DNA of 64,000 nucleotides from Pseudeuparius sepicola (GCA_963920635.1 OY987307.1:19669735-19733734); one strand, 5' to 3'. Shown: positions 22,811-35,099, numbered from the stretch's first letter. The notes: a model not told the origin generated them from the letters alone. Made by a program: numbers and translations.

Positions 22811-24066
22811 CTCCTGGACAAAATTAACGCAGCACTTTAATTAATCTAAATATTTACAATAAAAACACAAAATAAAACTAAGCTACATTGAAATGATAAT
22901 AAACACCTAGAAATTAGTCAACCATGACCTTAACATGATCTTAATTTGCCTTAATATTTCATTACAAATGTGTTTTTGCTGAAAATTCATAATTAAGCTA
23001 GCATAACTTCAAATTAAAAAAAGAAAAAAAAGCAACAAAACAGAATGAATGTATCTGGGTCAACACTAATACCGTGTAGGCCCTCCTCTACTTTCTATCA
23101 CTGCACTCATGCGTCGAGGCATGCTTAATATCAAATGTTCAACAAAAGATTACAAAATATTCTCCCATTCTTCAATAGCAACTTCTATGAGTTGGTTGTG
23201 ATTAGCAACAGGGGGTCTACGAATCTTTTTTTTTTTTTGAGATAGTCCCATAGATGCTCTATAGGATTCATGACAGGACTATTAGGTGGCCACTGTAATA
23301 AATGGATATTAACATCATTCAGGTAGCCACTAACCTGTCTAGCTACATAGCGACGAGCGTTGTCCTGTATAAATAAAAAAAATAGGTTTAACAAATGGAG
23401 CAAAAAGGCATTACATGTTCGACAATAATGTTGTATAAATAATATTGGACATTCATAGACCTCGTACGTATAGGAACCAACTCCATACGAGCATCAAAGC
23501 AAATTACCCCCCAAAACATTTTAGAGCCCCCTCCAAAAGGTACTTTATAGAGATATTGCAGCTGGCAAACTTTTCTCCTCGCCTTCGCCAGACACGCTCA
23601 CGTCCATCTGAAGCTTTAAGGCTAACTCTAGTTTCATCGGAGAACAGAAATTGTTTCCATTTATTGATGGTCCAATTCTGATGTAGTGTAGCAAAATTCA
23701 ATCTATGAACTCTGTGTTCTGTGGTATAAGCAATGTTTTTTTGGCCGGTCTTCTGTTGCTCAATCCTGCTTCATGTAAACGTTTTCTAACCGTTCACGAC
23801 GATACAGCAGATTGCTGGTGACTCTCCTGTCTCTGAGAGCACGTTGTCTCAAGAAAACGATTATCAATTTGATTAGTGCAACGTTTTCGCCCTTGCCCTT
23901 GTCTTCCATGGTACGAGCCCGTCTCATTATGTCGTCTCACCAAGCGGTAGACGCTGGAATGATATCTTCCTAACAAACCAGCAACATATCGCATTGAATA
24001 TCCTTCATCCAGGAGAGTCGATGCTCGCACTGCATCCTCAATTGACAAATTTCTTTGGCGGTTCAT
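22811..24066 (-). pseudogene. Tc1-like (DD34E) transposase relic
   Basis: On the minus strand the frame starts at ATG 24066 (MNRQRNLSIEDAVRAS) with a Tc1 helix-turn-helix segment. A second frame at about 23,690 reads WKQFLFSDETRVSL, containing the first catalytic D. A third near 23,360 reads QDNARRYVARQ, followed by WPPNSPVMNPIEHLWDYL. The spacing between the D of DNARR and the E of PIEHLW is 34 residues, diagnostic for Tc1 DD34E. Frameshifts and stops separate the pieces. The 3' end is at about 22,811 (tggacaaaattaacgcagca). The mirrored 5' end is not found, so the copy is truncated on that side. Confidence 0.88.
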
Positions 24067-24515
24067 TTTTTTTACTTGATTTACTCGCAAATGAACTTCC
24101 CAACATGCATGTGATAAAAATAATCACAATCGACAGCTTGCTTTCACAAACACTTTGCTTTAATCAGCACTTTTTAAGTAATTATTAACACGGTTTTAGT
24201 CTAAATTACTGTCAAAACAAGGTTATGTAATATTATAGTTAGCTTAAATAACAACTGTCACTGTCAAACAAGATCCATGGCCTACTTGTCGAGAATAAAT
24301 ATAAAAGTATAAAAATATGGAGAAAAATATGGGTTTATCTATATTTTATTTTCGAATTATCTGACGGTATGGCTGTAGTAGACACCCTTCTAAAATTGGC
24401 ATATAGACACTACAATACAATACGAACATACAAGGCAAACTCGATTTTCGCCAATTTATAATTTCAAATGTCAAATTTGACAGGCATGGGCTGTGACATC
24501 AATAGTGCTGCACAC

Positions 24516-26092
24516 ACACTATATTAATATTATTAATGACCTGTGCTTAGCGTTGTTTCAAGGTATCGCCACTGGCGCCACGCAAAGAAAAAAATCTACA
24601 GATTAGATTATTGGTAAAAACACCAATGTTGCAGAATTTTTTTATAAAATAAAAGCATGCAAATGAGTGTTACAACCAATTTAACATCCAAAATAAAATA
24701 AAATGCTTTGTTATGTTCCTTTAATTTGACAAGCTTACATGGCATACATTCAGAGATTTTATTAAGAAAAACGAGTCTAAAAGCAAGAAAGAGTATCTTG
24801 GTACCTTTTGGTTTAAAATGGAATTGTTGTAGTGTAAGAAAGTATAGAACGCATTATATTTTTCAGATTCTTCTTATATAGTGGACCATTAGTTGGTTTG
24901 GGGGCTATAAACAAAGTTTTCTATTTTCATTCTTGCATACGTTACAAAATACTGTTACAAAATATAATATCCAGAATTTTAGCTTCTTCAACTGGTTCAA
25001 CAGATCATCCCTTAATCCCATAATAGTGTTTTTCTTCTGCAATTCACATATTGGTCTTCATGGGCATGGAAATTTCATGTTATCACAAACAAATCTACCT
25101 ATCCATTGAATTTTAATTGGGTTTATCGCCACCAAACTGGTTAAAAGACAACTTTTTCAAGTTGCCTGGAAAATTAATAAATTCTTAACAGTAAATGAAT
25201 TAACTATGAACTTGTAACTCAAAAAATATCTTCAACAAATTTGTTTCCTGAGCTTTCATAGAATAAATCTTCCTCCTTTCTCAAAGATCATGTCACGTCA
25301 AAGTGAAATGACAGATTAATAAATTTCAGGTTAAAATGTCATGAAAACAAAAACAATAGCCTAGACACCTGTCTGATATTGTACCCTGTGTTTTACCTAA
25401 TTGTTTATACTAACTTCTCTTTGAATAAGTGGCAATAATATTTTACTGAATTCCCCTGAACATTCAGGAACGCAATTGTCTGTATTTCCTAGAATAAATG
25501 CTGATTGTTTAATTTTTCGTGTATTTCCTACTTCTTCTTTGAGAATTGGTTTGGAACTATCCCACAAAATCCTATGATTGTTATTAAAAGAGTGTTCATA
25601 TATTTTCGACTTAAAAATTTGATTTTGCCTGATATAATTTTTATGTTCTTTTAAACGAACGTTAAATGGCCTACAAGTCTCCCCAACATAGAACTTTCCA
25701 CATTCGCAAGGACTTTAATAAATGCAATTTTTTGAACTTTGTACCTCATTAAATGGTTTCGTTTTAACTATCATCGATCTTAACGTATTTTTGGTTTTAA
25801 ATACTGTTCTGACATTAAAACGATAGCCTTTTTTTTAAAGTAAATGTACCTATATTAAAAACTGTGTTAATATGACAAAACTGCGAAATATTGAACGCAA
25901 AGCAAATTTGTGAACGTAAAAAGGACAGAAATGGATATAAAATATGGGACATTCAAAACATCAGAAATTATAACCACAGAATACACCTCTTATAATCTAT
26001 AATAAGTCGCCATTGTTTTCGTCGGGCAGTGCCATCCCAGTCTGCAAACAACAATGAAATATGACGTTATGATCGGGTCTTTAATATAGTGT
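24516..26092 (+). mobile_element. mirror element, copy A (contains a Penelope insertion)
   Basis: It begins cacactatattaatatt and ends ctttaatatagtgt. Blocks throughout match the reverse complement of 27437-28453 (cgccactggcg near 24,570; gtggacc near 24,890; atttcatgttatcacaaaca at 25,071; ttaatatgacaaaactgcg near 25,868). No protein is encoded. At 25103-25846 it is interrupted by a Penelope fragment flanked by TACCTAT on both sides. The outer limits are approximate. Confidence 0.75.
25103..25846 (-). mobile_element. Penelope-like element fragment with GIY-YIG endonuclease
   Basis: On the minus strand the reading LRSMIVKTKPFNEVQ is followed by NCIY, a stop, and CECGKFYVGETCRPF then NVRLKEHKNYI. 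This is the CxC-x-YVGET core of the GIY-YIG endonuclease that ends Penelope-like polymerases. The 3' untranslated tail lies toward lower coordinates. TACCTAT borders the insert on both sides (25096-25102 and 25847-25853), a plausible target duplication, and the interrupted host element (copy A) resumes exactly there. The reverse transcriptase part is absent, so this is a 5'-truncated copy. It shares about 700 bases with 37,900-38,600. Confidence 0.85.
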
Positions 26093-26389
26093 CGGTCCAG
26101 AAGAGTGTACCTACAAAGAACTGCTCCAACATAGCCCGAAATCAGATTTTCAAAAAAATCATAATAATATCTCCCATATTTGGGGCAGACTTCATGAATA
26201 GCACTGTACCATCTCGTTAAGCAATAAGTACATATTGCATGCCTCATTGCTTAACTGCTGCTTCTCTAGGTAAAAAGTAGTTAGCTAGTTTGGTGTACTC
26301 TCCTTAAGTCACATCATGTCTGATACGAAATTTACGACAGAGTTTTTGCAGAGTTACAGCCAGACACTTTGGTAATCCTGCAATTAAAA

Positions 26390-27110
26390 CTAGATTCGTG
26401 TCGTCCATATGTACTCTTTCTTATGATCGTTTCAAATGCGATGAATCGCATCAAACGCCTGTTCCTCTAGTTTTCCCACCATTACTTCATCCTATGAATG
26501 GTCCTGCTCTGCTTCGCACCATATACTTTTTCCCGTCTCTTCGCCACGTCACGTCCTCGCCACCGATCGTATGTAGATTCCTGAGTGTCACAAACGATGC
26601 CCAAAACCGCCTGGCGGCGGTCGCGACTCGATTTTAAATTAAATTATTATTGTTTTTAGGCGAGGCGAGCCTGTGTGGCAAATTTGCGCCGAGCATTACT
26701 ATTAAAACACTTCAAATACCGGCCGGTAATTGAAGGTCGATTTACGAGCGGTACGTGGACGACGGAATTGGTGGTACTTAAAATACTGGGAAATCAATAT
26801 ATAGCGCCGTGGTGGTACCGGGAAGAAGCCGGGGGGGAAAAAACCGAGAGGCATGCTCGACTCGCTGTCGGTTTTTTTAGGTGAAGCGTCGAGCGGAGTT
26901 TCGTATTTGGAACGCTTACAAATTGGAACTTCTTGGGATAGGCCTCGGCGAAATGTTCGCTTCTTGTCGTACTCTATCGTCATTAATTTCTTTGGTATCA
27001 CTCGGCGCTTCGAGATACAGCAGCGAGACGGGTGTTTTTTAAGATCCGATGATCGGGCTAAAATTATCGACCATGTCTGATCTGAAACATTATAGGCGCC
27101 ATAAAATTTT
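26390..27110. promoter_or_regulatory. GC-rich island 5 between the mirror elements
   Basis: Apparently single-copy DNA with many CpGs (cgccacgtcacgtcctcgcc, ggcggcggtcgcgactcg) lies between inverted copies A and B. ttattgtttttaggcgaggcg near 26,650 looks like a splice acceptor. It may be an exon or a conserved non-coding segment. Confidence 0.35.
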
Positions 27111-27226
27111 CTTTTTAATTCGTTCCTACTGTATACTCGTATTGAAGAAGGTGGAGTCTTTTGATTACCGTAAAACACCTCAGTGAGAAGCGAAACTAGC
27201 CTATAGTTGTTGCACAGGGTTGTCAA
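26702..27226 (-). CDS. unrecognised 174-codon open frame
   Basis: This is one of the longest uninterrupted frames in the window. The product is basic and proline-containing (RRGLSQEVPICKRSKYE, GFFPPGFFPVPPRR), with no domain I know, no signal peptide and no membrane segment. It covers the GC-rich island, where stop codons are scarce by composition, and overlapping frames exist on the other strand. I think it more likely a chance frame than a gene, but it is listed because nothing in it rules out coding. Confidence 0.2.
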   Translation of the reverse strand: MTTLCNNYRLVSLLTEVFYGNQKTPPSSIRVYSRNELKRKFYGAYNVSDQTWSIILARSSDLKKHPSRCCISKRRVIPKKLMTIEYDKKRTFRRGLSQEVPICKRSKYETPLDASPKKTDSESSMPLGFFPPGFFPVPPRRYILISQYFKYHQFRRPRTARKSTFNYRPVFEVF

Positions 27227-27436
27227 AAACGAATCATCCCATCTGGTTCACAAAACAAGGGAGAAGTTGAACTTGAAAAGAGGTCCAAGACTACAAAAGA
27301 CAATTATTGTTATATACTTAAAGGGAAGCACTAAAAATGCTGTGAAAAATGCCACAGAAAATACTTTAATAAAAGAAAGAACCTATGCATTGGCAACAAT
27401 ATTTGCTACCATTGCAAACTGACAAGACGTGGACCA

Positions 27437-28453
27437 ACACTATATTAAAGAACCGAGTGGAGCTAGTGTGAGAAAAAAAGTGGGGACTTTTTATAGGTTC
27501 TGGGTATTCTGTAGTTATAGCACAGAAAATACATTCAGAACAGAGGGCTCCTTAATGACAGCTGTCAAATGGACTCTTTTAAGCTTAATATTTTCCAAAT
27601 GCATTGATATTGGGGTCCACTATTAGATGTTGGTTAATCTACAAATTGAGAAGATTATATTTTAGGAAAATATCATTTCATTAAGAAATGCAATCTGCTT
27701 GTTTCTGGAGTCTGAAGTTGGAGTCCATTTGACAGGTAGTGTTAAGGAGCTTTCTGTGATGGAACTATTGTTTCTGTGGTTATAGGTATGTCCGTTTATG
27801 AGGTTTAGAATGTTACTTATTTTAAATATCCAGCTTTATTACGATTTACGTTCTTTTTACGGTGACGAATTGTCTTTGCAGTCAGGGTTTTGCAGTTTTG
27901 TCATATTAGCAAAGTCTTTATAGGTAGATTTGTTTGTGATAACATGAAATTTCCATGAAGAAAATCGCATGCACAGACCATCACCTACGTGAATTGCAGA
28001 AGAATAAAACTAAGTATTTTTAAATTACTGGATGATCTGTTCGTTCCACCAGTTGAAGGAGTGAGTATTTTGTAACATATGCAAAAATGAAAATAGTAAA
28101 TAAAATATGTTTATGACCCCAAGCGTCCACTATATAAAGAAGAAACTGAAAAATGTAATGAAAGTTAAAATACTACACTACAACTAGCCATGGACTTCAT
28201 TTTAAACCAAAAGTGCCAAGATATTCTGGCTTGCTTTTTAGACTCGCTTTTCTACTTGTCAAATTAAGGAGACATGATAAACGAGCATTCTATTCTATTT
28301 TGGATATTTAATTAGTTGTGACAGACACATTTGCATGTTTTTATTTTAGAAAAGATTCTGCAACAATGGTGTTTTTAACATTAAAGCACTTTGGCGATTT
28401 TTTGTCTTGTGGCGCCACTGGCGATTGCTTGAAACAGATCTTTAATATAGTGT
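27437..28453 (-). mobile_element. mirror element, copy B
   Basis: It begins acactatattaaagaacc and ends tctttaatatagtgt. Block by block it is the reverse complement of copy A without the Penelope insert. It encodes nothing recognisable. Together the copies form a 3.9-kb interrupted palindrome around island 5. Confidence 0.75.
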
Positions 28454-28459
28454 TAATAA

Positions 28460-30120
28460 CTAGATACTATTTACGGTGTGGTTAATACAGGCTGTCCCAA
28501 ATATAAGTTACAAAATTTTAACGACATATGTAACTCATCAAAAACAACAATTTTTTCCATTTTTTCTGAAACCACTTAGTTTACAATATAAATCATTTTA
28601 AAATTTAATTGTATTTTTGTTAGCCGAATTTCGACTTATATAATCTAGTTCATATGTCGAAATTCTTGATTGACTAGTCAATAATGTAATAATACTATAT
28701 CAAAGATCGCTCGGTCAGTTTTGGCAAGCACCTCCATTTCTCTAAGCAAGAACGGTTTGAATAAATTTATTATTATTTAAAAATTATTACATTACAGACA
28801 TTATTTTATTCTGTTTTATATTTTTAGCATTGGCGATATCGTGCCTAGCCGCCTATGGAAAATTTGTGTTAATACATATATCCCAAACTAAGCTACTGCT
28901 AGTAAGTAAATCCATTGTCTATACAGGGTGATCCAGTTATGGTATAAAAAATTGCCAGTGGACCTCTCTAACCTCTATAATTCTAATGTATATTAAATTA
29001 AACGTTGTCTCTCAGCTGTCTGTTGGGCCTTCCCCGTCTAGGTCCCTCGATATTTCGTACCCATCCAATAGCGCAACATAGCGACAGAAGAAGTAACCCC
29101 CGATGACACAATTTCGGGATTCATGTTCGTGGCATGTCAGCAGTTGTCAGTTTCACAGATCATATAGTAAGATAAGGTTAGTGAGTTTCATAGTTGAAAG
29201 TGTTCCCTGTAACGTTTGGGATTGTGTCCTTTTTGGACAGGGACTCTTCATGATACAACCAACAAGGGACTCTTTAAAGTAAGGGGACCCAGCGTTATAC
29301 TTTCCAAAGTGAGGCCTATTCTTATTTCCACGAATTTAAGTAATAAGTATGGTAAGTCAGTAGTGCCGATTTTGCTTATTTAAGAATTTGTCGCTATTGC
29401 GCCTTGTTACCAGGTTCCTCATTCCATTATTTGTAATATGTATACTTGAACTTTCTTCCCTTGCTGAATGTATCTACCCAAAGAACTTTCACAGATTTCG
29501 GGATGGACTAATAAGATTAGGACTAGTAGTTCTAATGATGTAGTTTTTCTCGGTGTTCATTATAAAATTTTTGTGATTTTATTTTTCTCCCAAGGTAGGT
29601 ACCTCACAAACTTAAAATAAACTTGTAGTTGTAGATAAAAACTCATTAAAAAAGACCTGACTGAAACTACCTGCTTAGTAATTTAACATTTTCGAAATAC
29701 GATTTGTTTTGAACTACCTACTTATACGTAATGCCCACGTAACGGGAATTGTAGGATTACTAAAGGTGACAAGGAAAATCTTGCGACTACTACTACAGGC
29801 GGCCGCATTACCATTAATTGACACATCTGAGTATCTGGAAGTTAACTTAAAAATTGTGAATTATGATGGGAAATCTTGTGTCTCCTTTAGAATCTATGGC
29901 ACTGGCATGTCACATAAAACCTGATGGCAGTTGGACACTGACATATAACATAACCTTGTATCAGCCCCCTTGTGGTCTCCTTGGAGTCAACAGAAAACAA
30001 ACTTCCCCTCAAGGCTTCCTTTTCCCTTATTTTAAAAAGTCCCTGGTTTTGGTCAACTTTGTTATTATCAACAAGCCTACCTAAATCGCATTGGTAGGTT
30101 TTTACTAAATTATTTGTTTC
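28460..30120. other. fragmentary repeats, no gene recognised
   Basis: Two orphan mariner-style ends occur, tacaggctgtcccaaatata (about 28,488) and tacagggtgatccagttatg (about 28,924). The stretch 29,709-30,084 has open frames in several frames with no domain. Confidence 0.4.
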
Positions 30121-30129
30121 CATACACCC

Positions 30130-30470
30130 CTCGTATATGTTCAGCTTCCGCTCCGCCCGAAAAGCAATTTATTAAGCGCGGTTTCTGAGAGCCCGGCAAT
30201 AAAAATTTGTCACATGGGAGGGTGGCCGGCGCACGATGGGGATGTTATGCTACAATTACATCCCCACCGCTGTGACGCGATTTGTACATCCGGTTTCGCT
30301 CGCTTCCGGTGTCGTTTTTTTCCCGTTCCCGTTGCGAATAATTAACTTTCGAGTTGCCGGGGGGGATGGGAGACTAATGGGTTTTCGAGTCGATGTAGAG
30401 ACGATTTGGGCTGTATTGACATTTAAATTGTTGGTGAACAATGTGTGACGCATCGGTACAGACTTTGTAC
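30130..30470. promoter_or_regulatory. GC-rich island 6
   Basis: Single-copy in the window, CpG-rich, mixed with AT words such as caatttattaagcgcgg and ggcaataaaaatttgtcac. A hairpin, TGGGGATGT/ACATCCCCA, occupies 30237-30266. The mixture of homeodomain-like AT cores and GC-rich spacers suggests a conserved enhancer-like element; this is inference. Confidence 0.4.
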
Positions 30471-30496
30471 ACGATTCGGCAAGGAAAGAAAGGAGT

Positions 30497-30680
30497 GGTG
30501 CTAGCTTACTTAAGCATTTTCAGCAAAAACACATTTTTAATGAAATATTAAGGCAAATTGAGGTCATGTTAAGGCCTAATTCGACTAATTTGTAAGTGTT
30601 CATTATCATTTCAATGTAACTTTTTTTGTGTTTTTATTGTAAATATTTAGAGTAATTAAAGTGGTGCGTTAATTTTGTCT
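30497..30680 (+). mobile_element. solo 3' end of the Tc1 element
   Basis: It matches the reverse complement of 22,816-23,005 over its whole length (ttttcagcaaaaacaca; atcatttcaatgtaac; taattaaagtggtgcgttaa) and ends at gcgttaattttgtc. The sequence stops matching at the point where the transposase gene would begin. It is a second, heavily deleted copy of the same Tc1 family. Confidence 0.85.
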
Positions 30681-30689
30681 TTTAACACC

Positions 30690-31290
30690 AAAATGCACAA
30701 TTTTTTTAGAAATTTTAAGAACGACTACTTAAACTGAGCCTTAGGAAATCCCATTTCACAATTGGTTGGAAAATGTAGTGCTTTACCAGAGACGTACCCG
30801 TACCAATCTTTTATTAAAAAATATGATGGTCTGTAACTGAAACCATTATGTTTGCCATAACAGGGTACTTGATGAAATTTTACAAACTTGATAAAACAAT
30901 TCCTGGACAGTTGCATAAGACCCCACAATTATTTCTAAACATAGTATTTACATAATTAGAAACTTTTTAGACTTTCTTCGAAATTTGGCGGGAAAGCCCT
31001 TATGACGTCACAAGTGATTTAAAAAGGCAATTTGGCAACATGGTAATCCCACTGAAGTGTTCTGAGACATAACCTAATTCTACGGTGAAAGATTCAAGAA
31101 AAGTTAAATTTCAAACTTCTAATCTCAAACCACCAGACTTAGGAAGCCCCGTGAAACCACATTTAGCCAAGAAGTGTTTTTTCGTACATATTCAGTCGCG
31201 TTTTTCTGCAAATTCGATTGGCAAGGTTGGGCCTATAGGAACGGAAAGCACTATGACGCCTTCATAAAAACGCTTTCATAATACACGTGT
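30690..31290. other. no gene recognised
   Basis: Frames at 30725-30928 (minus, non-ATG) and 31085-31267 have no domain. A TGACGTCA octamer lies at 31003. Confidence 0.4.
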
Positions 31291-31297
31291 CTTATAC

Positions 31298-32412
31298 CAA
31301 AGTCTAGAGAATATACTATAAGTCGGCGCACTCGGCCTTGTGTAAACAAACGTTTCCCCCCTGCCGTCTCCCGCTCCCTCGGCCCGCCGTCATCGGAGTA
31401 CGGCGATCGATATCTTATTTGGTAAGAAAATAGCTTATAGACCGGGAGATAGTGACAAATTTTTGGACGTGATTTTACTCAGTATGCCTTGCAAAGGGCA
31501 TTATGTGGCACATATTCTCACAATAATAAGGTATGAATCAGAGAGTCATCCTGGGTTCTTCATGTGAAAAACTGAGTTTTCAATTATTCGAAAAATATGC
31601 GTTTTGATATGATTTTATACAGGCTGCCATGTGTTTTATAATGAAGTTCAAATAGAAAATTCCTCGGAAAACCATAGGCATACCGTTAGGGTGGGTCCAA
31701 AGGGCTATTATTGCCACGTGATCTTGTATTTTAATAATTAATTTTTCCACGTTTCTAAACAGGCTGCCAATGAGAAGTATGCAACTTCTTGTTATGAAAC
31801 TGCTGAAGAAAAGATGGCATACCGTTTGCACATGTCCAAGTACACTTAACATCGAATAAATCGTTTAAATTATTAAATAACAATCAATTTAAACAGTACT
31901 TGGACAAGCGTAAAAGGTATGCCTCCCCTTTTTCAACATTTTCATAACAAGCACTTGCATACTTCTCCTTGGCAGCCTGTTCAGAAACGTGGAAAAACTA
32001 ATTATTAAAATACAAGTTCACGTGACAATAATAGCCCTTTGAACCCACGCTAACGGTATGCCTATGGTTTTCCGAGGAATTTTATATTTTAAACTTCATT
32101 ATAAAACACATGGCAGCCTGACTAAAATCATATCAAAACGCATATTTTTCGAACAATTGAAAACTCAGTTTTTTCATATGAAGAACCCAGGATGACTCTC
32201 TGGTTCATACCTTATTATTGTGAGAATATGTGCCACATAATGCCCTTTGCAAGGTATACTGAGTAAAATCACGTCCAAAAATCTGTCACTATCTCCCGGT
32301 CTATATGTAGCTAAGAGCGGTTCGAGGCTGATTTACGACCAGTCGCAAAAAATTGTTGTTTTCTCCGAGAGAACAAAGAAGTGAGCTGACTTATAGTATT
32401 CTCTAGACTTTG
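31298..32412. mobile_element. 1.1-kb foldback element, 7-bp target duplication
   Basis: CAAAGTCTAGAG at the left is mirrored by CTCTAGACTTTG at the right, with CTTATAC directly outside both ends (31291-31297 and 32413-32419). Arms of about 430 bases (31,430-31,860 and 31,890-32,310) are nearly exact complements around a loop of about 30 bases. The outermost 100 bases of the two arms differ, and the left holds a GC-rich stretch, ctcggcccgccgtcatcgga. It is non-coding. The 7-bp duplication does not match Tc1/mariner, and the superfamily is unknown. Confidence 0.85.
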
Positions 32413-32419
32413 CTTATAC

Positions 32420-33180
32420 ACTACACAACTCAACACGATAAGTAGGCACACAAACAATATAATAATAAATAAGAATAACATCGTAATAAATTACAGATAT
32501 ATAGGTACTTACTAATGTTTTGATTGAACGGCATATGGAATGACGCGGGTGGCGTTGCCACATACGCGAATATTTTCCCATTATTAAAATCTGAATATTT
32601 ATCGTATATATGTTCCATATACACATACTATAACCAAAGTATGTTATGTGATGAAGGATATAGTTTCCAGCGTGTGTGCAGCATAAACAAACGCCATTTT
32701 GCAATACACGAAACACGAAACAGATTCGTAATAAGAAAGTATTTATGTGACAACATTTTTGGTACAATTGCAGTAATTAAAGCTCAAAGTTTGCAACACA
32801 TTAAATAAAAGATATTCATAGGCAAGCTGGAGACATTTGAATAGAAAAGTAAAATTTGCCATTGTTCCACGAACTAATTGCAAATGGGCACCGGCAACAT
32901 TGCAATCCCGTCTTTCCTGACACGCACAGAGATTGCCACGTTTGGCGTTCTAGACAATAAAACGACGAAACTGTAGATTTTAGCCTGATCAAAATTGTGC
33001 AACTTCGTCTTTAATTATCATAAATAAATAAGGGTTGAAAGCAGTTGTTTCATGCAATACGTGTTATGTTGGTGCATCTATACTGTAAACGGAGTCTTTT
33101 AGGAAAAAGAAGAGAAAATTTTAAAAATAGAACTTTCAAGTGGGACCATCTTGTATAAATACGAATTTCAAAGTGCACCT
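32420..33180. other. no gene recognised
   Basis: AT-rich; frames at 32414-32808 overlap on both strands and look like chance. Confidence 0.4.
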
Positions 33181-33181
33181 A

Positions 33182-34769
33182 CACAGATAGAAAGAGATAC
33201 TTGAACCAAATAAAATTTATTTAACTCAAACAAATTTGATTCTTGTATATGGCGAACCCTAGACTATCTTTGAATAAAAATTTGGTTTGTTTCAATTTAA
33301 AAGCAACATTTAATTTGAGACAAATAAAATATTATTTGGAAGAAATTAATTTCTATTCCCGTGGACATACTAATGATTTGAATGGAATAAATTATATATT
33401 TCGAAGGAACAAATCTACAATGTTAAAAAACATTTTATTCTATTTAAAAAATTAAGAAAGTTGCGTCAAACAACTGTGGTGGGTTGAATTGCCCATTCAG
33501 GGTATTCACTCAAATAAAATATTACTTATTTGAAGTAAAGCAACCTTTATCTTTAACATTATTCACAAGCTTTAGTTTTTCTCGATTCAAATAAAAAAAC
33601 AAGTTTACTCAATTCATAAAGATGGAAATTGGATTAGAAAAACACGATAATTTGTAATGCTATACAAATATTTATTTAAAAACAATTAAAAAACAATCTT
33701 TGGTATAAAAAAAATTATACAAACTATACAAACCAAGGAAAGCGCCTCATCATCATACAGGTGGCCTATCTGATATATTTCAAGTACCTAAAGTCTATAT
33801 ATCCAAGTTACAGCGGCAGTAGATATAAACAAAGTCACATGACCGCATTACGATCGATTAACAGGGTCTGACTAATATGAGATTCCCAGTGGCTTGTAAT
33901 ACTGAACTAATTCTAGTTCTAAAAATTGTGTTTTTACCTTTCGTGGATCTTTATAAATTTCCTTAAATTAAGTAGCAAAATAAATTTACAGAATATACTG
34001 CTCGCGATCCGATCTAAAATATGCAGGAAACTCGACTGAAGGAATAGCCGGCCCTGCATTCTGCTCGCCGCGTAAACACTTGACATTTTTTGACGGCCAG
34101 ACCACGTGGTGGCCAATGTTTTGATCCATTGCCTCTGTAACTTGGATAGACTTTAGTTCTTTGAGATTTGTTTCTAATATTGTTTATGCGTGTACTTACA
34201 AAAGAAGTTGAAAACACACAATACACAATACACATAGTACCTAAACCACACTACACTCGGCTACTCGGCGGCTATAAATGATAATAAAAGGAACTCTAGG
34301 AAGATTACAGGCGCGTACTTACACGGACATGCAACTGGAACAACGCTGAACGCCGACACCAGAGTGCGCCCTCTGCCTTACCATATTTTCTCTTTCTTTC
34401 TAACTTTCATTCTCTGGAGTGAGACAGCTATAAAATGGTATGCAGTATTATTTAACTCAAATAAGGTCAAATTTAAACCAAATAACAATGTGGTGGACCC
34501 AAACAACCAAAAGCTAACACTATAAATAAAAATTATTGTTGTTTACACCAAGTAATACCTTATTTCAGGAAAATAATATATGCTTCCACTAAACAATAAT
34601 GTGTCAAAAAAATCAAATACTTTACCCAAAAAGCCCTTATTTTTTAATTGAAAAAAACAAATCTTCATTTAAATAATATAGTTTTTACGGAAATAAATAT
34701 TATTTCTGGCAAATAATTCGTGATCAAACAACAAATATTTTTCTATGAAGAATTATATTTCTATCTGTG
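33182..34769. mobile_element. non-autonomous TIR element, TA target site
   Basis: CACAGATAGAAA at the left matches TTTCTATCTGTG at the right, with TA outside each. The flanking 500 bases on the left and 300 on the right are dense in caaataaaatattatttg-type words. A different, GC-richer segment (33,780-34,430) sits in the middle and may be captured or inserted DNA. No transposase is found. Confidence 0.7.
33788..34156. repeat. inverted repeat within the TIR element
   Basis: ctaaagtctat-atatccaagttacag at 33,788 is mirrored by ctgtaacttggatagacttt at 34,135-34,155. The arms are about 50 bases with mismatches. The minus strand holds a 47-codon ATG frame (34129-33986, MDQNIGHHVVWPSKNV) and a donor-like AAG|GTAAAA after it; coding is unproven. 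Confidence 0.55.
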
Positions 34770-35022
34770 TATCTATAGGAACTATAATATGCAACTTTCA
34801 AAAAAAAAGGGACAACGTGTAGATATAGATAATATATGCTTAAATTTTTAGCTTCCCATATTGTGTCCGATTCATACATGTCATGTCCCACACCAGACAA
34901 GCGACGTAAGTTTCTGTCTAATTTGCTCCAATATTCGTCATATCACAAACACAAAGGAACGTCCGAGTCGAGCCGACTACGCTTGACTGACACGCTGGGG
35001 TGGAAAACGCATTTGTTCCAGA

Positions 35023-35095
35023 CACGGGCGTAGCCAAGGGGGGGGGGGGGTTCGGGGGTTCAACCCCCCCCCCCCCCCCCCCCCGAAATAAGCAA
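35023..35095 (+). mobile_element. hAT end fragment with poly-G/poly-C hairpin
   Basis: cacgggcgtagccaagg is followed by a run of G, ttcgggggttcaa and a run of C. It resembles the ends of the 7801-9241 hAT. No right end or duplication is seen nearby. The homopolymer runs may carry sequencing length errors. Confidence 0.5.
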
Positions 35096-35099
35096 AATA

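Noticed and set aside
35039..35082. G/C runs as a quadruplex-forming regulatory element
   Set aside because: The runs are part of a hAT terminal hairpin seen again at 7829, 9192, 55,733 and 59,417; run lengths may also be unreliable.
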